Positions 30,209 through 37,776 of a stretch of DNA of 64,000 nt are shown here, piece after piece (within the stretch, counting starts at the first letter, position 1; each line of letters begins with the position of its first letter). Made by a program: the position numbers and the translations under genes. This DNA comes from Prevotella sp. (GTDB lineage Bacteria > Bacteroidota > Bacteroidia > Bacteroidales > Bacteroidaceae), in the NCBI GenBank assembly GCA_015060535.1, contig SUYH01000001.1, positions 93,991 through 157,990 of the forward strand. Direction: 5' to 3'. The notes beneath the pieces were generated by a model that saw only the letters and a program-made list of their open reading frames with translations, had not been told where the DNA came from and ran no database searches.

Positions 30209-30835
30209 TTACTCACCACCTGTCTCGAATCCAGCGCTGCCGCCGCCACCACCATTATCGGTGTTGCCCGAAGAGCCGCTACCGTTGTCACCGCTGCCGT
30301 TGTCACCGCTACCGCTGTCAGTACCACCATTGGTAGTATCATCGGTGTTCTCTGCGACCTCAGTAGTCGAATTCTTCACGCGCTTCAGCGTAGCCTGCTT
30401 CTCGAAGTCTATACTCCATGTCTTGGGCAGGTCAACCTCGATGCTCACCGTGCAGTCGCTGATGCTGAGGTCAGAGGTAGTGATGGCACGGTTCACGTCG
30501 ATGAGCGCAGCCTTCTGCGGGTCGGTCTCAGCCGCCTTCTTAGCCTGAAGCTTAGCCTTCAGCTGGCTCTGGGTGAGCGATCCCGATACCTTCGGACGGA
30601 AGATGAGTCCGCTGGGCGAACAGATAATCTTCGCGTTGAGGGTCAGGTTCTCCAGCATCTTGTTCTCAATCTGCTGCATCACGGCTGCCACGTCGGCTGC
30701 TGTTACAGTCGAGCCGTTGGCCATGCGGGTGCACCAGTCACTGAACTCGATAACCTGGGTGTTCACTAAGCGGGGCACAATGATGTCCTCATTGATCATC
30801 GCGTTGTGCTGCTTTTGCATCTGTACTGTTAACAT
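30209..30835 (-). CDS. HU-like DNA-binding protein
   Basis: About 208 residues. The core (NEDIIVPRLVNTQVIEFSDWCTRMANGSTVTAADVAAVMQQIENKMLENLTLNAKIICSPSGLIFRPKVSGSLTQ) matches the HU/IHF-like family that accompanies amidases in Bacteroidales. The C-terminus is a long Gly/Ser/Asp/Asn-rich low-complexity tail (about residues 175-208). The ATG at 30835 (MLTVQMQKQH) is chosen because the longer frame to 30991 runs through its own promoter (TACCTTTG at 30909-30916). It probably binds DNA non-specifically; partner unknown. Confidence 0.82.
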   Translation of the reverse strand: MLTVQMQKQHNAMINEDIIVPRLVNTQVIEFSDWCTRMANGSTVTAADVAAVMQQIENKMLENLTLNAKIICSPSGLIFRPKVSGSLTQSQLKAKLQAKKAAETDPQKAALIDVNRAITTSDLSISDCTVSIEVDLPKTWSIDFEKQATLKRVKNSTTEVAENTDDTTNGGTDSGSGDNGSGDNGSGSSGNTDNGGGGGSAGFETGGE

Positions 30836-30908
30836 TCTCTTGCCCCTTGTCAGTAGGGGACTTGTTTTTTCCACTGCAGAACGACATTGTTCTCGTGAAC
30901 TGACGGTG

Positions 30909-30916
30909 CAAAGGTA
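30909..30916 (-). promoter_or_regulatory. -7 box TACCTTTG of the HU/smalltalk/amidase set
   Basis: TACCTTTG on the minus strand, with a TTG about 18 bp further upstream, lies about 75 bp before the HU-like ATG. Confidence 0.6.
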
Positions 30917-30997
30917 CGTCAGTGCAAGGGCAGCCAATTCCACGGCATACCGTGCAATAAAATCGCAGATAATTAACATTATTAACATCAATAAACA

Positions 30998-31311
30998 ATG
31001 AAGTTCTCGTTTTCATCGAAATTCCCCCAGCGTGTCTGCCGTCAGCTGCTGCGCGCTTTGGGAGCCGAGATTGACAACTACCGTCTCATCCTCGGTGTCA
31101 ATGTCACGGAGCTGATGACCTCACTCGGCATCAGTCATCCTATTATAAAAAGGTATTAAGCGGACAGCCCACACATCTTTTCTATTATCTGGCAGTCATC
31201 CTCTACATCATCACGAAGGCCAAGCCAGACGATCCCTTACCCTCCCAGTTTTTCGATGATTTCCTTCAAGTCTTTAAGAATACAAAACTTCATGACGAAG
31301 AATCCATATAA
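30998..31311 (+). pseudogene. Frameshifted small hypothetical gene
   Basis: The ATG at 30998 opens a 53-codon frame (MKFSFSSKFPQRVCRQLLRALG...) that ends in TAA at 31157-31159. A second frame, offset by -1 at the TATTATAAAAAGG stretch near 31140, continues naturally as YYKKVLSGQPTHLFYYLAVILYIITKAKPDDP up to TAA at 31309-31311. Joined, they give a protein of about 104 residues with two amphipathic helical halves. I do not recognise the family. It is most simply a gene broken by an indel; the site is not a good programmed -1 slippery heptamer. Confidence 0.55.
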
Positions 31312-31342
31312 AACCTCCATATCACCAGGGACCTCCAAACCC

Positions 31343-31402
31343 TGGCTCGAGCCAAATCATCGATTGGCCCGAGCCAACACCCGATTTGGCTACAGCCATC
31401 GT
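31343..31402. repeat. 22-bp imperfect tandem repeat, about 2.7 units
   Basis: Units begin TGGCTCGAGCCAA, TGGCCCGAGCCAA and TGGCTACAGCCA at 31343, 31365 and 31387. Each unit holds a small TGGCT/AGCCA palindrome. It lies in a non-coding gap downstream of the broken gene. Confidence 0.6.
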
Positions 31403-31520
31403 TTAAAGAGCACTATGACTGTTAACGAAAGTTACAGAGTGCAACTGGTCTAGCAGACAAGCAATATACAAAAATTGATAAATAATAGTTCAAAGAGCGA
31501 TAAGTTTCAAATCTTTTTCG

Positions 31521-31528
31521 TATCTTTG
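31521..31528 (+). promoter_or_regulatory. -7 box TATCTTTG for the small two-gene operon
   Basis: TATCTTTG fits TAnnTTTG and lies 24 bp before the ATG at 31552. Confidence 0.6.
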
Positions 31529-31551
31529 CCGACGATATAAACAATATAATT

Positions 31552-31695
31552 ATGAGCAATTCAAGGACTATTACAATCAAGAATCCTTCCAGGAAGTTGG
31601 AAGAGAAGATTCGTGAGGCAGGCGTACAGAAATATCTGTGGCTGAAAGAACTGTGCTCAGAGGAAACCAAACCCAACAAGGTTATTTACGTCTGA
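31552..31695 (+). CDS. Small hypothetical protein (47 aa), first gene of a two-gene operon
   Basis: A 47-residue ORF beginning MSNSRTITIKNPSRKLEEKI, with a short beta-like start, a basic helix and KYLWLKELCSEE. It has its own promoter box and its TGA overlaps the ATG of the next gene (TGATG), so the two are translationally coupled. It is too short for a confident family call. The strand-helix pattern could belong to a small DNA- or partner-binding protein. Confidence 0.6.
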   Translation: MSNSRTITIKNPSRKLEEKIREAGVQKYLWLKELCSEETKPNKVIYV

Positions 31696-32192
31696 TGACA
31701 GAAAGGTATACCATTTTCTCTGAGGCTGGTGATGAGTACAGACTGCAGTTCACTACAGATCGTAGCAACATTATTGCAGACCGTATCTTAGACCACTTGC
31801 TGCAAGATGGTATAGAAGTAGTAGAAGTAGGCTTGGGGCATGTTGGCAGTACAAATGTTACCAGTCACAGGGTTCTCCAACAGATAGAGGAGTGTATTGC
31901 TGACTTTATGACGAGGAATCCCAATGCAATACTCAGTTATATGTGCGATTTCATCAACCTCGTTCCGAGTAATAAAAAGATAACTGTACAAGAGTATCGC
32001 AGCAGGATGTTCTCCGCAATGTTTAAGCGTTATATGTCCCAACATCATATCGTTGACATCTATGACGATGAAATAAAGATAGACGGAGTAGCAGAGACGT
32101 TTTACTTTCATGTTATATACCATAAGATGCATGAGCAGTATGCAAAGATGATAGCCGACGGTCATCATGAAGATTTCGACAAACCCGAATAA
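31695..32192 (+). CDS. Hypothetical protein, DUF6169-like
   Basis: A 165-residue soluble protein. The layout (N-terminal strands YTIFSEAGDEYRLQFTTDR; a helix with RVLQQIEECIADFMTRNPNAILSYMCD; then RSRMFSAMFKRY and a final strand FYFHVIYHK) resembles the DUF6169 family of Bacteroidetes, by memory rather than by alignment. It is coupled to the 47-residue gene in front of it. Function unknown. The start at 31695 is preferred because the frame upstream of it belongs to the preceding gene. Confidence 0.55.
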   Translation: MTERYTIFSEAGDEYRLQFTTDRSNIIADRILDHLLQDGIEVVEVGLGHVGSTNVTSHRVLQQIEECIADFMTRNPNAILSYMCDFINLVPSNKKITVQEYRSRMFSAMFKRYMSQHHIVDIYDDEIKIDGVAETFYFHVIYHKMHEQYAKMIADGHHEDFDKPE

Positions 32193-32204
32193 GTATCTTG
32201 TTCC

Positions 32205-32711
32205 ATGAGTGAAATCTCCGATGCTATACAAGAGAAATGCCTCGCCTTCAGCGACAGAATCATTAAACTCAATGATTATCTGCTGAAGGAGGCGGCCAGC
32301 CGTAAGTCAGAAGGAAGAAGTCAGAAGGAAGACACCCGCAGAGGCAGAACTCTTACATCTTCCGTCTTACCTCTTACATCACGAGTTCCCGTACACCTTC
32401 AATCGGTGGCGGCTTTAGCCAACCAACTATTGAGGTCGGGAACGAGTATCGGTGCAAACAACGCTGAAGCTTGTAATGCCATTAGTAAAGCAGACTTCAA
32501 ATCTAAGAGTTTCATTGCTTTGAAAGAAGCAAGGGAATCTTTATACTGGATAGACTTGCTACACAGAAATGACTATCTGGATGACAAACAATTCCAAAGC
32601 ATTTACAATGACTGTGAAGAGTTGGTCAGAATACTAGTTGCAAGGTGTAAGAAACTAAATCAATATACGGACAGAAAAGATAGTGCGAAAGAAGAAATGG
32701 AGACTTGGTAA
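32205..32711 (+). CDS. Four-helix-bundle protein (IVP/S23 type) with a repeat-derived insert
   Basis: A 168-residue protein of the four-helix-bundle (TIGR02436/S23-like) family: helix 1 FSDRIIKLNDYL, then after an insert SVAALANQLLRSGTSIGANNAEACNAISKADFKSKSFIALKEARESLYWIDLLHRNDYL and a final helix CEELVRILVARCKKLNQY. Normal members are about 120 residues; the extra 35-40 residues after helix 1 (about 27-63) come from short AGTCAGAAGGA- and CTTACATC-type repeats (32303-32380) read in frame. The family is often encoded within rRNA intervening sequences or near mobile and polysaccharide genes; its role is not established. Confidence 0.75.
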   Translation: MSEISDAIQEKCLAFSDRIIKLNDYLLKEAASRKSEGRSQKEDTRRGRTLTSSVLPLTSRVPVHLQSVAALANQLLRSGTSIGANNAEACNAISKADFKSKSFIALKEARESLYWIDLLHRNDYLDDKQFQSIYNDCEELVRILVARCKKLNQYTDRKDSAKEEMETW

Positions 32712-32850
32712 TGTGAAAGGAATAAATTTGACGGAATTAATGAATGGAATCCAGGGTTTTCTTTCCCTCTTCCTTCTTATGTCTTCCATCAATATTCTCT
32801 TCCTTCTTCCCTCTTACATCGTAAGCGTCCGAACCTTGGGCCTGGCCTAA

Positions 32851-32882
32851 TTTGGTTGAGATAAAATATTTTTCTAATTTTG
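32851..32882 (+). promoter_or_regulatory. IS66 copy 1 promoter for tnpA-tnpB
   Basis: TTTG at 32851-32854, 20 bp, TAATTTTG at 32875-32882: full Bacteroidetes consensus inside the left end of the element, 27 bp before the tnpA ATG. Confidence 0.7.
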
Positions 32883-32908
32883 CGCTGGTTTAATCAATTT
32901 AGCGCAAT

Positions 32909-33265
32909 ATGGAAATAAAAGATTATGTTAGACAATTTCGTGACTTGCAAAAGAGTCACAAAAAAGTGAGGGTGGCAGACTTCTGCCGTGAAAACATGTT
33001 GGACTATTATGAGATGGTTGAGGCGTTGAAGCAGGAGAAGTTTGAGGTGGAGTCTTATGAAGAGCAGGTCCAGTGTGGTGATCTTGTTATTACTGAGATT
33101 CCCGAGGCAAATGATCCGACACAGCCTAAGCCATCAACAGAGAGTTATATAAAAGAGGTGATGCTGAGTTTTCCCAAAGGTCTGAGATTGACAGTCCGTG
33201 AGATTACTCCAAGTGACCTGATAACCATTGTACAACGTTTAATGCCAATTCGTAATTATGCTTAG
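32909..33265 (+). CDS. tnpA: IS66 accessory protein TnpA
   Basis: A 118-residue basic protein. It has the HTH-like N-terminus of IS66 Orf1 (VRQFRDLQKSHKKVRVADFCRENMLDYYEMVEALKQ) and the C-terminal VMLSFPKGLRLTVREITPSDLITIVQRLM block that aligns with the second IS66 element's TnpA. It is required with TnpB for transposition in IS66 but its biochemical role is unclear. It overlaps tnpB by 8 nt. Confidence 0.85.
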   Translation: MEIKDYVRQFRDLQKSHKKVRVADFCRENMLDYYEMVEALKQEKFEVESYEEQVQCGDLVITEIPEANDPTQPKPSTESYIKEVMLSFPKGLRLTVREITPSDLITIVQRLMPIRNYA

Positions 33266-33602
33266 TCTTACGGCAAGTATGCGATACAAATATTGCGAGT
33301 GCAATGTGAGTTTCCGCTATAAGTGGGATGCAATGATAAACTTCATTCGCTATGTCCTTCACGAGGATCCCTGGTCTGGTACGGTATTCATTTTTATGAA
33401 TCGTAGGCATAACCAGTTGCGCGTATTCTACTATGAGCGTGGAGGATTTGTGATTTCAGAGAAGAAACTGGACCGACATTATAAATTCCTTACACCGCGT
33501 TTTGACGTAAAAAAGCAAACTTATTCCATCTGTTGGGCTGATCTCGTCTCTCTGCTTGAAGATAAGCAAATACGGCGACTTTATTTGCGGGATGCGGTAT
33601 AG
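33258..33602 (+). CDS. tnpB: IS66 accessory protein TnpB
   Basis: A 114-residue protein with the conserved TnpB pattern: NFIRYVLHEDPWSGTVFIFMNRRHNQLRVFYYERGGFVISEKKLDRHYKF and a final Trp-rich segment. Family members are about 110-120 residues. Its exact role in IS66 transposition is not known. The start overlaps tnpA. Confidence 0.9.
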   Translation: MLSLTASMRYKYCECNVSFRYKWDAMINFIRYVLHEDPWSGTVFIFMNRRHNQLRVFYYERGGFVISEKKLDRHYKFLTPRFDVKKQTYSICWADLVSLLEDKQIRRLYLRDAV

Positions 33603-33664
33603 GTTATTTGAATGTAAGTTATTGAATATTAACACTTTAAGTCTGAAAATAGTTGATAAAAAGC

Positions 33665-33695
33665 TTGCGTAATTCGGGATTTTTTTGTACCTTTG
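33665..33695 (+). promoter_or_regulatory. IS66 copy 1 internal promoter for tnpC
   Basis: TTG at 33665-33667, 20 bp, TACCTTTG at 33688-33695, only 4 bp before the tnpC ATG at 33700. Transposase is thus expected from a separate, almost leaderless transcript. Confidence 0.6.
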
Positions 33696-33699
33696 CGGT

Positions 33700-35556
33700 A
33701 TGACAGATGAAAGATTAAGCAGGCATTTGCAACAGGAAAATGCAGACTTGAAATCGGAAAACAGCAGACTTAGGATGCAGACCGACACTCAAGAAACCAA
33801 GCTTCAGGAGAAGGACAGTGAAGTCCTCCGCCTGCTTAATCAGATAGCCACGGATATGATCCGCAAGTCAGATGTTGACCGTCTGATAGAAGAGGCAGTC
33901 GCCAAGGCTACTGCAGCATTAAAAGCTGATTATGAGGAACGCATGAAGGCCATGGCTGCTGAGTACGAGGCAAAGATTGCTGAGATTCGGAATCAGAAAG
34001 ACGGCAAAGGTGACGACAAGGACGAGACTCCTGGCAAATCTACCAAGAATTCCAAGAAGAAAGGCGGTACTGTTATCTGCAATTCCATGGAGGAGGCTAT
34101 GCAGCGCATTCAGGAAGAGATGAACAAGGCTGCGGTCATGCAGGATCAGGCTTTTGGTGGCGGCAGTGAGAAACTGTCATCCGAACAGAAATCCGCAGTA
34201 AATCCTGAGGAGGAGAATGCAGATGATGATAGTAAAGTGCAGTCACCGGTAAGTCCTCGTGGAGACTATGGCGAGCGCAATAGCGAATCAAAACCCCGTC
34301 CCGAAGAATACAGCAACTACATAAAGGTAGATAAGGAGGATGAGATTACTGTTGATTGCTATCCTGAGGGCTGCGATGAGAACTCAAAGAAATACGGCAA
34401 GCGTACGAATGTAATCTGGGAGCTCTCCCTGCCAAAGCTCAAGAAGATGCTTGTTAATCTCTATCGCTGCAAGGTAAACGGCAAGAAAGTCTGGGCTAAG
34501 ATGCCAAACAAAGACTCTCTACTGAAAGGAACTCATCTCGGAACAATGTACGTGGTAAATCTGATTCTGAATAAGTACCTGAATGGTATGGCAGAGAATC
34601 GTACAAAGAAGAGCCTCGAATATGTGACGGGAGCTGATGTCCCGAAGCAGACGAACAATACGCTGGTTAACAATTTGCTGACCAAAATACGGAACCTTTT
34701 TGAAGAGACTTACCGCAAACATATATTGATAGACTCCTATTTGGCTGTAGACGAAACGGTAGGTGATGTGTTTGTTGATGACAATGGCGAGATCCATTTA
34801 CGAACGCGCTACTTCTGGGGTTTCCGAACGTCGGTAACTAATCTGGTCTACTTCATCTACGACAAAGGGTCCCGAAGTCGAGAGGTAATAGTGAATTTCC
34901 TTAAGGAGTTTATCGGGACGATACAGACGGACGGAGCGTCGATGTATAAGATCTTTGAGAAGGATCCGACCCTAAATGTCACCAGGCTTAGCTGTCTGGT
35001 CCATATCCGGCGCTATTTTCTCAAATCTATGAAGTTTGAGGATAAGACAGGTGTCGCCTATAGATTCCTGGAACGTATAAGACTTATTTACGAGTTTGAG
35101 AAATCCTACAAGAATCTCTCGGATGAGGAGCGGCAGGAACAGCGAGCATTAGATATCATACCTATCCTAAATGATATATATCAGGACTTGCTTTACTATG
35201 CCAACACCGCTACTGCAAAATGTGGCGAGTTGCTGATGAAAGCTATCAACTATGCTAAAGCTGAGTGGAAGGGACTGATCAGGTATACAGAGGATGGCAA
35301 ATACAGAGTGGACAATAATGCCGCCGAATCAATCATGAGGGATCTTGCCTGCGGAAGGAAGAATTTCTTGTTCTGCGGCAGTGACAATGCTGCCATGAAT
35401 CTGGCCTTCGCATATTCATTGACAGAGAGCTGCAAACTCAACAATATCAACCCTTACGACTACTGGTCTGATTTAATAGATTTTATAGGTTGTGAGGGTA
35501 TTGACCTGAACAGTTTTGTTCACAGCCAGTGGCATAAGCATACCAAGGCTGCATAA
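33700..35556 (+). CDS. tnpC: IS66 transposase TnpC
   Basis: About 618 residues. It has an N-terminal coiled coil (LQQENADLKSENSRLRMQTDTQETKLQEKDSEVLRLLNQI), a Lys/Glu-rich middle, and the DDE catalytic core of IS66: first acidic residue in YLAVDETVGDV, second in GTIQTDGASMY, and the final Glu in VDNNAAESIMRDLACGRKNFLFCGS. It ends in the usual SLTESCKLNNINPYDYWSDLI. The zinc-finger-like cysteines of some IS66 transposases are reduced. The ATG at 33700 is chosen over the TTG at 33685, which lies in the promoter. Confidence 0.93.
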   Translation: MTDERLSRHLQQENADLKSENSRLRMQTDTQETKLQEKDSEVLRLLNQIATDMIRKSDVDRLIEEAVAKATAALKADYEERMKAMAAEYEAKIAEIRNQKDGKGDDKDETPGKSTKNSKKKGGTVICNSMEEAMQRIQEEMNKAAVMQDQAFGGGSEKLSSEQKSAVNPEEENADDDSKVQSPVSPRGDYGERNSESKPRPEEYSNYIKVDKEDEITVDCYPEGCDENSKKYGKRTNVIWELSLPKLKKMLVNLYRCKVNGKKVWAKMPNKDSLLKGTHLGTMYVVNLILNKYLNGMAENRTKKSLEYVTGADVPKQTNNTLVNNLLTKIRNLFEETYRKHILIDSYLAVDETVGDVFVDDNGEIHLRTRYFWGFRTSVTNLVYFIYDKGSRSREVIVNFLKEFIGTIQTDGASMYKIFEKDPTLNVTRLSCLVHIRRYFLKSMKFEDKTGVAYRFLERIRLIYEFEKSYKNLSDEERQEQRALDIIPILNDIYQDLLYYANTATAKCGELLMKAINYAKAEWKGLIRYTEDGKYRVDNNAAESIMRDLACGRKNFLFCGSDNAAMNLAFAYSLTESCKLNNINPYDYWSDLIDFIGCEGIDLNSFVHSQWHKHTKAA

Positions 35557-35833
35557 ATAAAGTTAAAAACAAAGATTTTCCAACTTCTTTCCAATCTCTT
35601 GAAATCCTCATTTACACTGAGGATGTAGAGATTTTGGACCCAAGATTCGGACGCTTACTGAAGACTGTATCAAATATACAAGAAGTTATGGTATTCTAGT
35701 AAAAGAAAAGTATTTGATGATAGAACAGCGTAAATAATAACTGAAATAAACAATTCCGTTGGAAACCCCCTGTTTTAGCTTTTTAGTGGCAGGTCCTTCG
35801 GAGAGAAAATAAACAATTAATAACAAAAAAGGC

Positions 35834-36628
35834 ATGCGATTAATTATTGAACCCGACTACGAGAAGATGTCGAAGTGGGCTGCAAATTATGTGGCCAAGT
35901 GTATCAACGAAGCAAAACCTACGGCAGAGAAGCCCTTTAAGCTCGGCTGTCCTACAGGAAGTTCACCCTTAGGTATGTACAAAGAACTGATAGCCCTGAA
36001 CAAAGCTGGTAAGGTATCGTTCCAGAATGTCATCACGTTCAACATGGACGAGTATGTGAATCTCCCCGAGGATCATCCCGAGAGCTACCATTCGTTTATG
36101 TGGAACAACTTCTTCAGCCACATCGATATCAAGAAAGAGAATGTTCATATCCTGAACGGCAATGCTGAAGACCTGAAGGCAGAGTGCGAGAACTACGAGA
36201 AAGCTATTAAGGATGCAGGTGGTATTGACTTGTTCATGGGTGGCATTGGCCCAGACGGTCATATCGCTTTCAATGAGCCAGGCTCCAGTTTGCAGAGCCG
36301 TACCCGCCAGAAGACCCTTACTACCGATACCATCATCGCCAACTGTCGCTTCTTCGACAACGACGTCAATAAAGTTCCCAAGACCGCTCTGACTGTCGGT
36401 GTAGGCACTGTGATGGATGCCAAACAAGTTATGATTATGGTCAATGGCCATAATAAAGCTCGCGCTTTGCAACATGGAGTAGAGGAGGGTGTCAACCATA
36501 TGTGGACTATCAGCTGCTTACAACTGCATCCCCATGCCATCATTGTTGCTGATGAAGCAGCTTGCGGCGAATTAAAGGTGGATACCTACAAGTATTTCAA
36601 GGATATCGAGAAAGATAATCTATTGTAA
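35834..36628 (+). CDS. nagB: Glucosamine-6-phosphate deaminase NagB
   Basis: A 264-residue NagB, close to the usual 266. It converts glucosamine-6-phosphate to fructose-6-phosphate and ammonia. Motifs: [17 protein letters not shown] (phosphate site, residues about 37-53), NMDEYVNL with the catalytic Asp near 72, [26 protein letters not shown] with Asp141, His143 and Glu148 in the E. coli positions. It stands alone between an IS66 element and a dehydrogenase-like gene. The IS end lies 176 bp upstream, and no clear promoter is seen in between. Confidence 0.96.
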   Translation: MRLIIEPDYEKMSKWAANYVAKCINEAKPTAEKPFKLGCPTGSSPLGMYKELIALNKAGKVSFQNVITFNMDEYVNLPEDHPESYHSFMWNNFFSHIDIKKENVHILNGNAEDLKAECENYEKAIKDAGGIDLFMGGIGPDGHIAFNEPGSSLQSRTRQKTLTTDTIIANCRFFDNDVNKVPKTALTVGVGTVMDAKQVMIMVNGHNKARALQHGVEEGVNHMWTISCLQLHPHAIIVADEAACGELKVDTYKYFKDIEKDNLL

Positions 36629-36925
36629 ATGAATATACTGATAAGCGAGAAGTTGAATGACTGTTTTTTGAGCAACTTCAGTTGTTCACTCTCCTTATCA
36701 GATTTATGGAGACTTCGAGCTTAACTCGCTTATTCCTTCAGGTGTAAGAACTCCATTTGAGTTGCGACTCCTTATTAGTTCTCTGTATTATACCTTAATA
36801 TTACATCATCCATCATCCATAAAACATCAAACATCTTCTGATTGCACAGGTGGTCGCGCAGCGATGCAGTTCGATACTGCCAGTCAGAGCAAATAATATA
36901 TAATAACTTTTAGAATAACAAGACA
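36629..36925. other. Intergenic region, no gene seen
   Basis: 297 bp without a credible ORF. It has an imperfect hairpin near 36665-36690 (GAGCAACTTCAGTTGTTC) that may terminate nagB, and a short CATCATC/CATCCAT heptamer-like run at 36805-36830. Confidence 0.5.
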
Positions 36926-37681
36926 ATGATTAACGTTGGAATTATTGGATGTGGCTTCGTAGGCGGAGCCCTCAAAGACTGGTTGGAACACAACAACCCC
37001 GAGTGTAAACTGTTCATCAGCGACCCTTATAAGGGTTACAATGATGACCTGAGTAACATTGACATTGCATTCCTGCAGATTCATGTACCTACCGAGGACG
37101 ATGGAACACAGGATTTGACGCTGATGAAGGAGTTAATCACAAACCTTCCTGATGTCCCAGTATTTGTTCGTACCACTATTCTCCCAGGTACAAGTGACCG
37201 ACTCTCCAAGGAGACCGGCCATCAGGTGTGCTATATGCCTGAGTTCCTCACCGAGCGTACCTTCTTGGAGGATTTCCGCAAGCAGACGATGGTGTTCACA
37301 GGAGCACAGGAACTGCTTACCAAGATCTTCGTGGGCAAGAAGTTCACCGTGATGACCCCGTTGGAGGCAGAGTTGACCAAGTATATGCACAATGTCTTTG
37401 GAGCCTATAAGGTGACCTACTTCAACGCCTGCCGCGAGTACTGTGAGCAGATGGGTGCTGACTGGCGCAAGGTACATACCGGCGTGCTGCTGTCCGGCTA
37501 TATCAACGACACCCACACCTACGTCCCCGGTCCTGACGGCAAGTTTGGCTATGGTGGAAAGTGCTTCCCTAAGGATGTTAATGCTTTTGCCAAGATGACT
37601 GCGGGCACACCCCTTGGAACCCTTCTGGAGCATCTGCATGAGCTGAATGTTCATTTCCGTGGCTTTGAGGAGCATATCTGA
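36926..37681 (+). CDS. Short UDP-glucose/GDP-mannose dehydrogenase-like protein
   Basis: A 251-residue protein with the N-terminal NAD-binding fold of the UDP-glucose/GDP-mannose dehydrogenase family (INVGIIGCGFVGGALKDWL) and the central dimerisation/catalytic helix region: FVRTTILPGTSDRL, MPEFLTERTFLEDF, LEAELTKYMHNVFGAYKVTYFNACREYCEQMG and GKFGYGGKCFPKDVNAF with the catalytic Cys. The C-terminal UDP-binding domain of normal enzymes (380-440 residues) is absent. The motif set is intact, so it may be a compact functional dehydrogenase or a phage-like short form rather than a broken gene. A terminator follows directly. Confidence 0.8.
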   Translation: MINVGIIGCGFVGGALKDWLEHNNPECKLFISDPYKGYNDDLSNIDIAFLQIHVPTEDDGTQDLTLMKELITNLPDVPVFVRTTILPGTSDRLSKETGHQVCYMPEFLTERTFLEDFRKQTMVFTGAQELLTKIFVGKKFTVMTPLEAELTKYMHNVFGAYKVTYFNACREYCEQMGADWRKVHTGVLLSGYINDTHTYVPGPDGKFGYGGKCFPKDVNAFAKMTAGTPLGTLLEHLHELNVHFRGFEEHI

Positions 37682-37692
37682 TGCGCGTAACG

Positions 37693-37720
37693 GAGTCTTA
37701 GTCTTCTTAAGACTCGTTTT
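37693..37720 (+). terminator. Intrinsic terminator after the dehydrogenase-like gene
   Basis: GAGTCTTA at 37693-37700 pairs perfectly with TAAGACTC at 37708-37715 and is followed by GTTTT. It separates the dehydrogenase transcript from the three-gene operon that starts at 37777. Confidence 0.75.
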
Positions 37721-37776
37721 CCTCGAATAGCCGGCAGAGCCGAGTGTCAAGATTCAAGGTGAAGAAGGATTGGCAG

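Larger units (their letters stand above)
32821..35658 (+). mobile_element. IS66-family insertion sequence, copy 1
   Basis: A 2838-bp element with imperfect terminal inverted repeats starting GTAAGCGTCCGAA (left, 32821) and ending TTCGGACGCTTAC (right, 35658). It carries the three IS66 genes in order: tnpA, tnpB and tnpC. The 8 bases outside the ends (CTTACATC and TGAAGACT) do not match, so no target duplication remains. All three genes look intact. Confidence 0.9.

Noticed and set aside
29558..30835. Prophage remnant because of the amidase
   Set aside because: No capsid, tail, integrase or holin-type genes are nearby; the HU-smalltalk-amidase set is common in Bacteroidales chromosomes.
31130..31160. 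Programmed -1 frameshift signal in the small broken gene
   Set aside because: The local sequence does not form an X XXY YYZ heptamer in the right frame, and no downstream pseudoknot is evident; a simple indel is more likely.
35651..35666. Target-site duplication for IS66 copy 1
   Set aside because: The eight bases on the two sides (CTTACATC and TGAAGACT) do not match in any nearby register.
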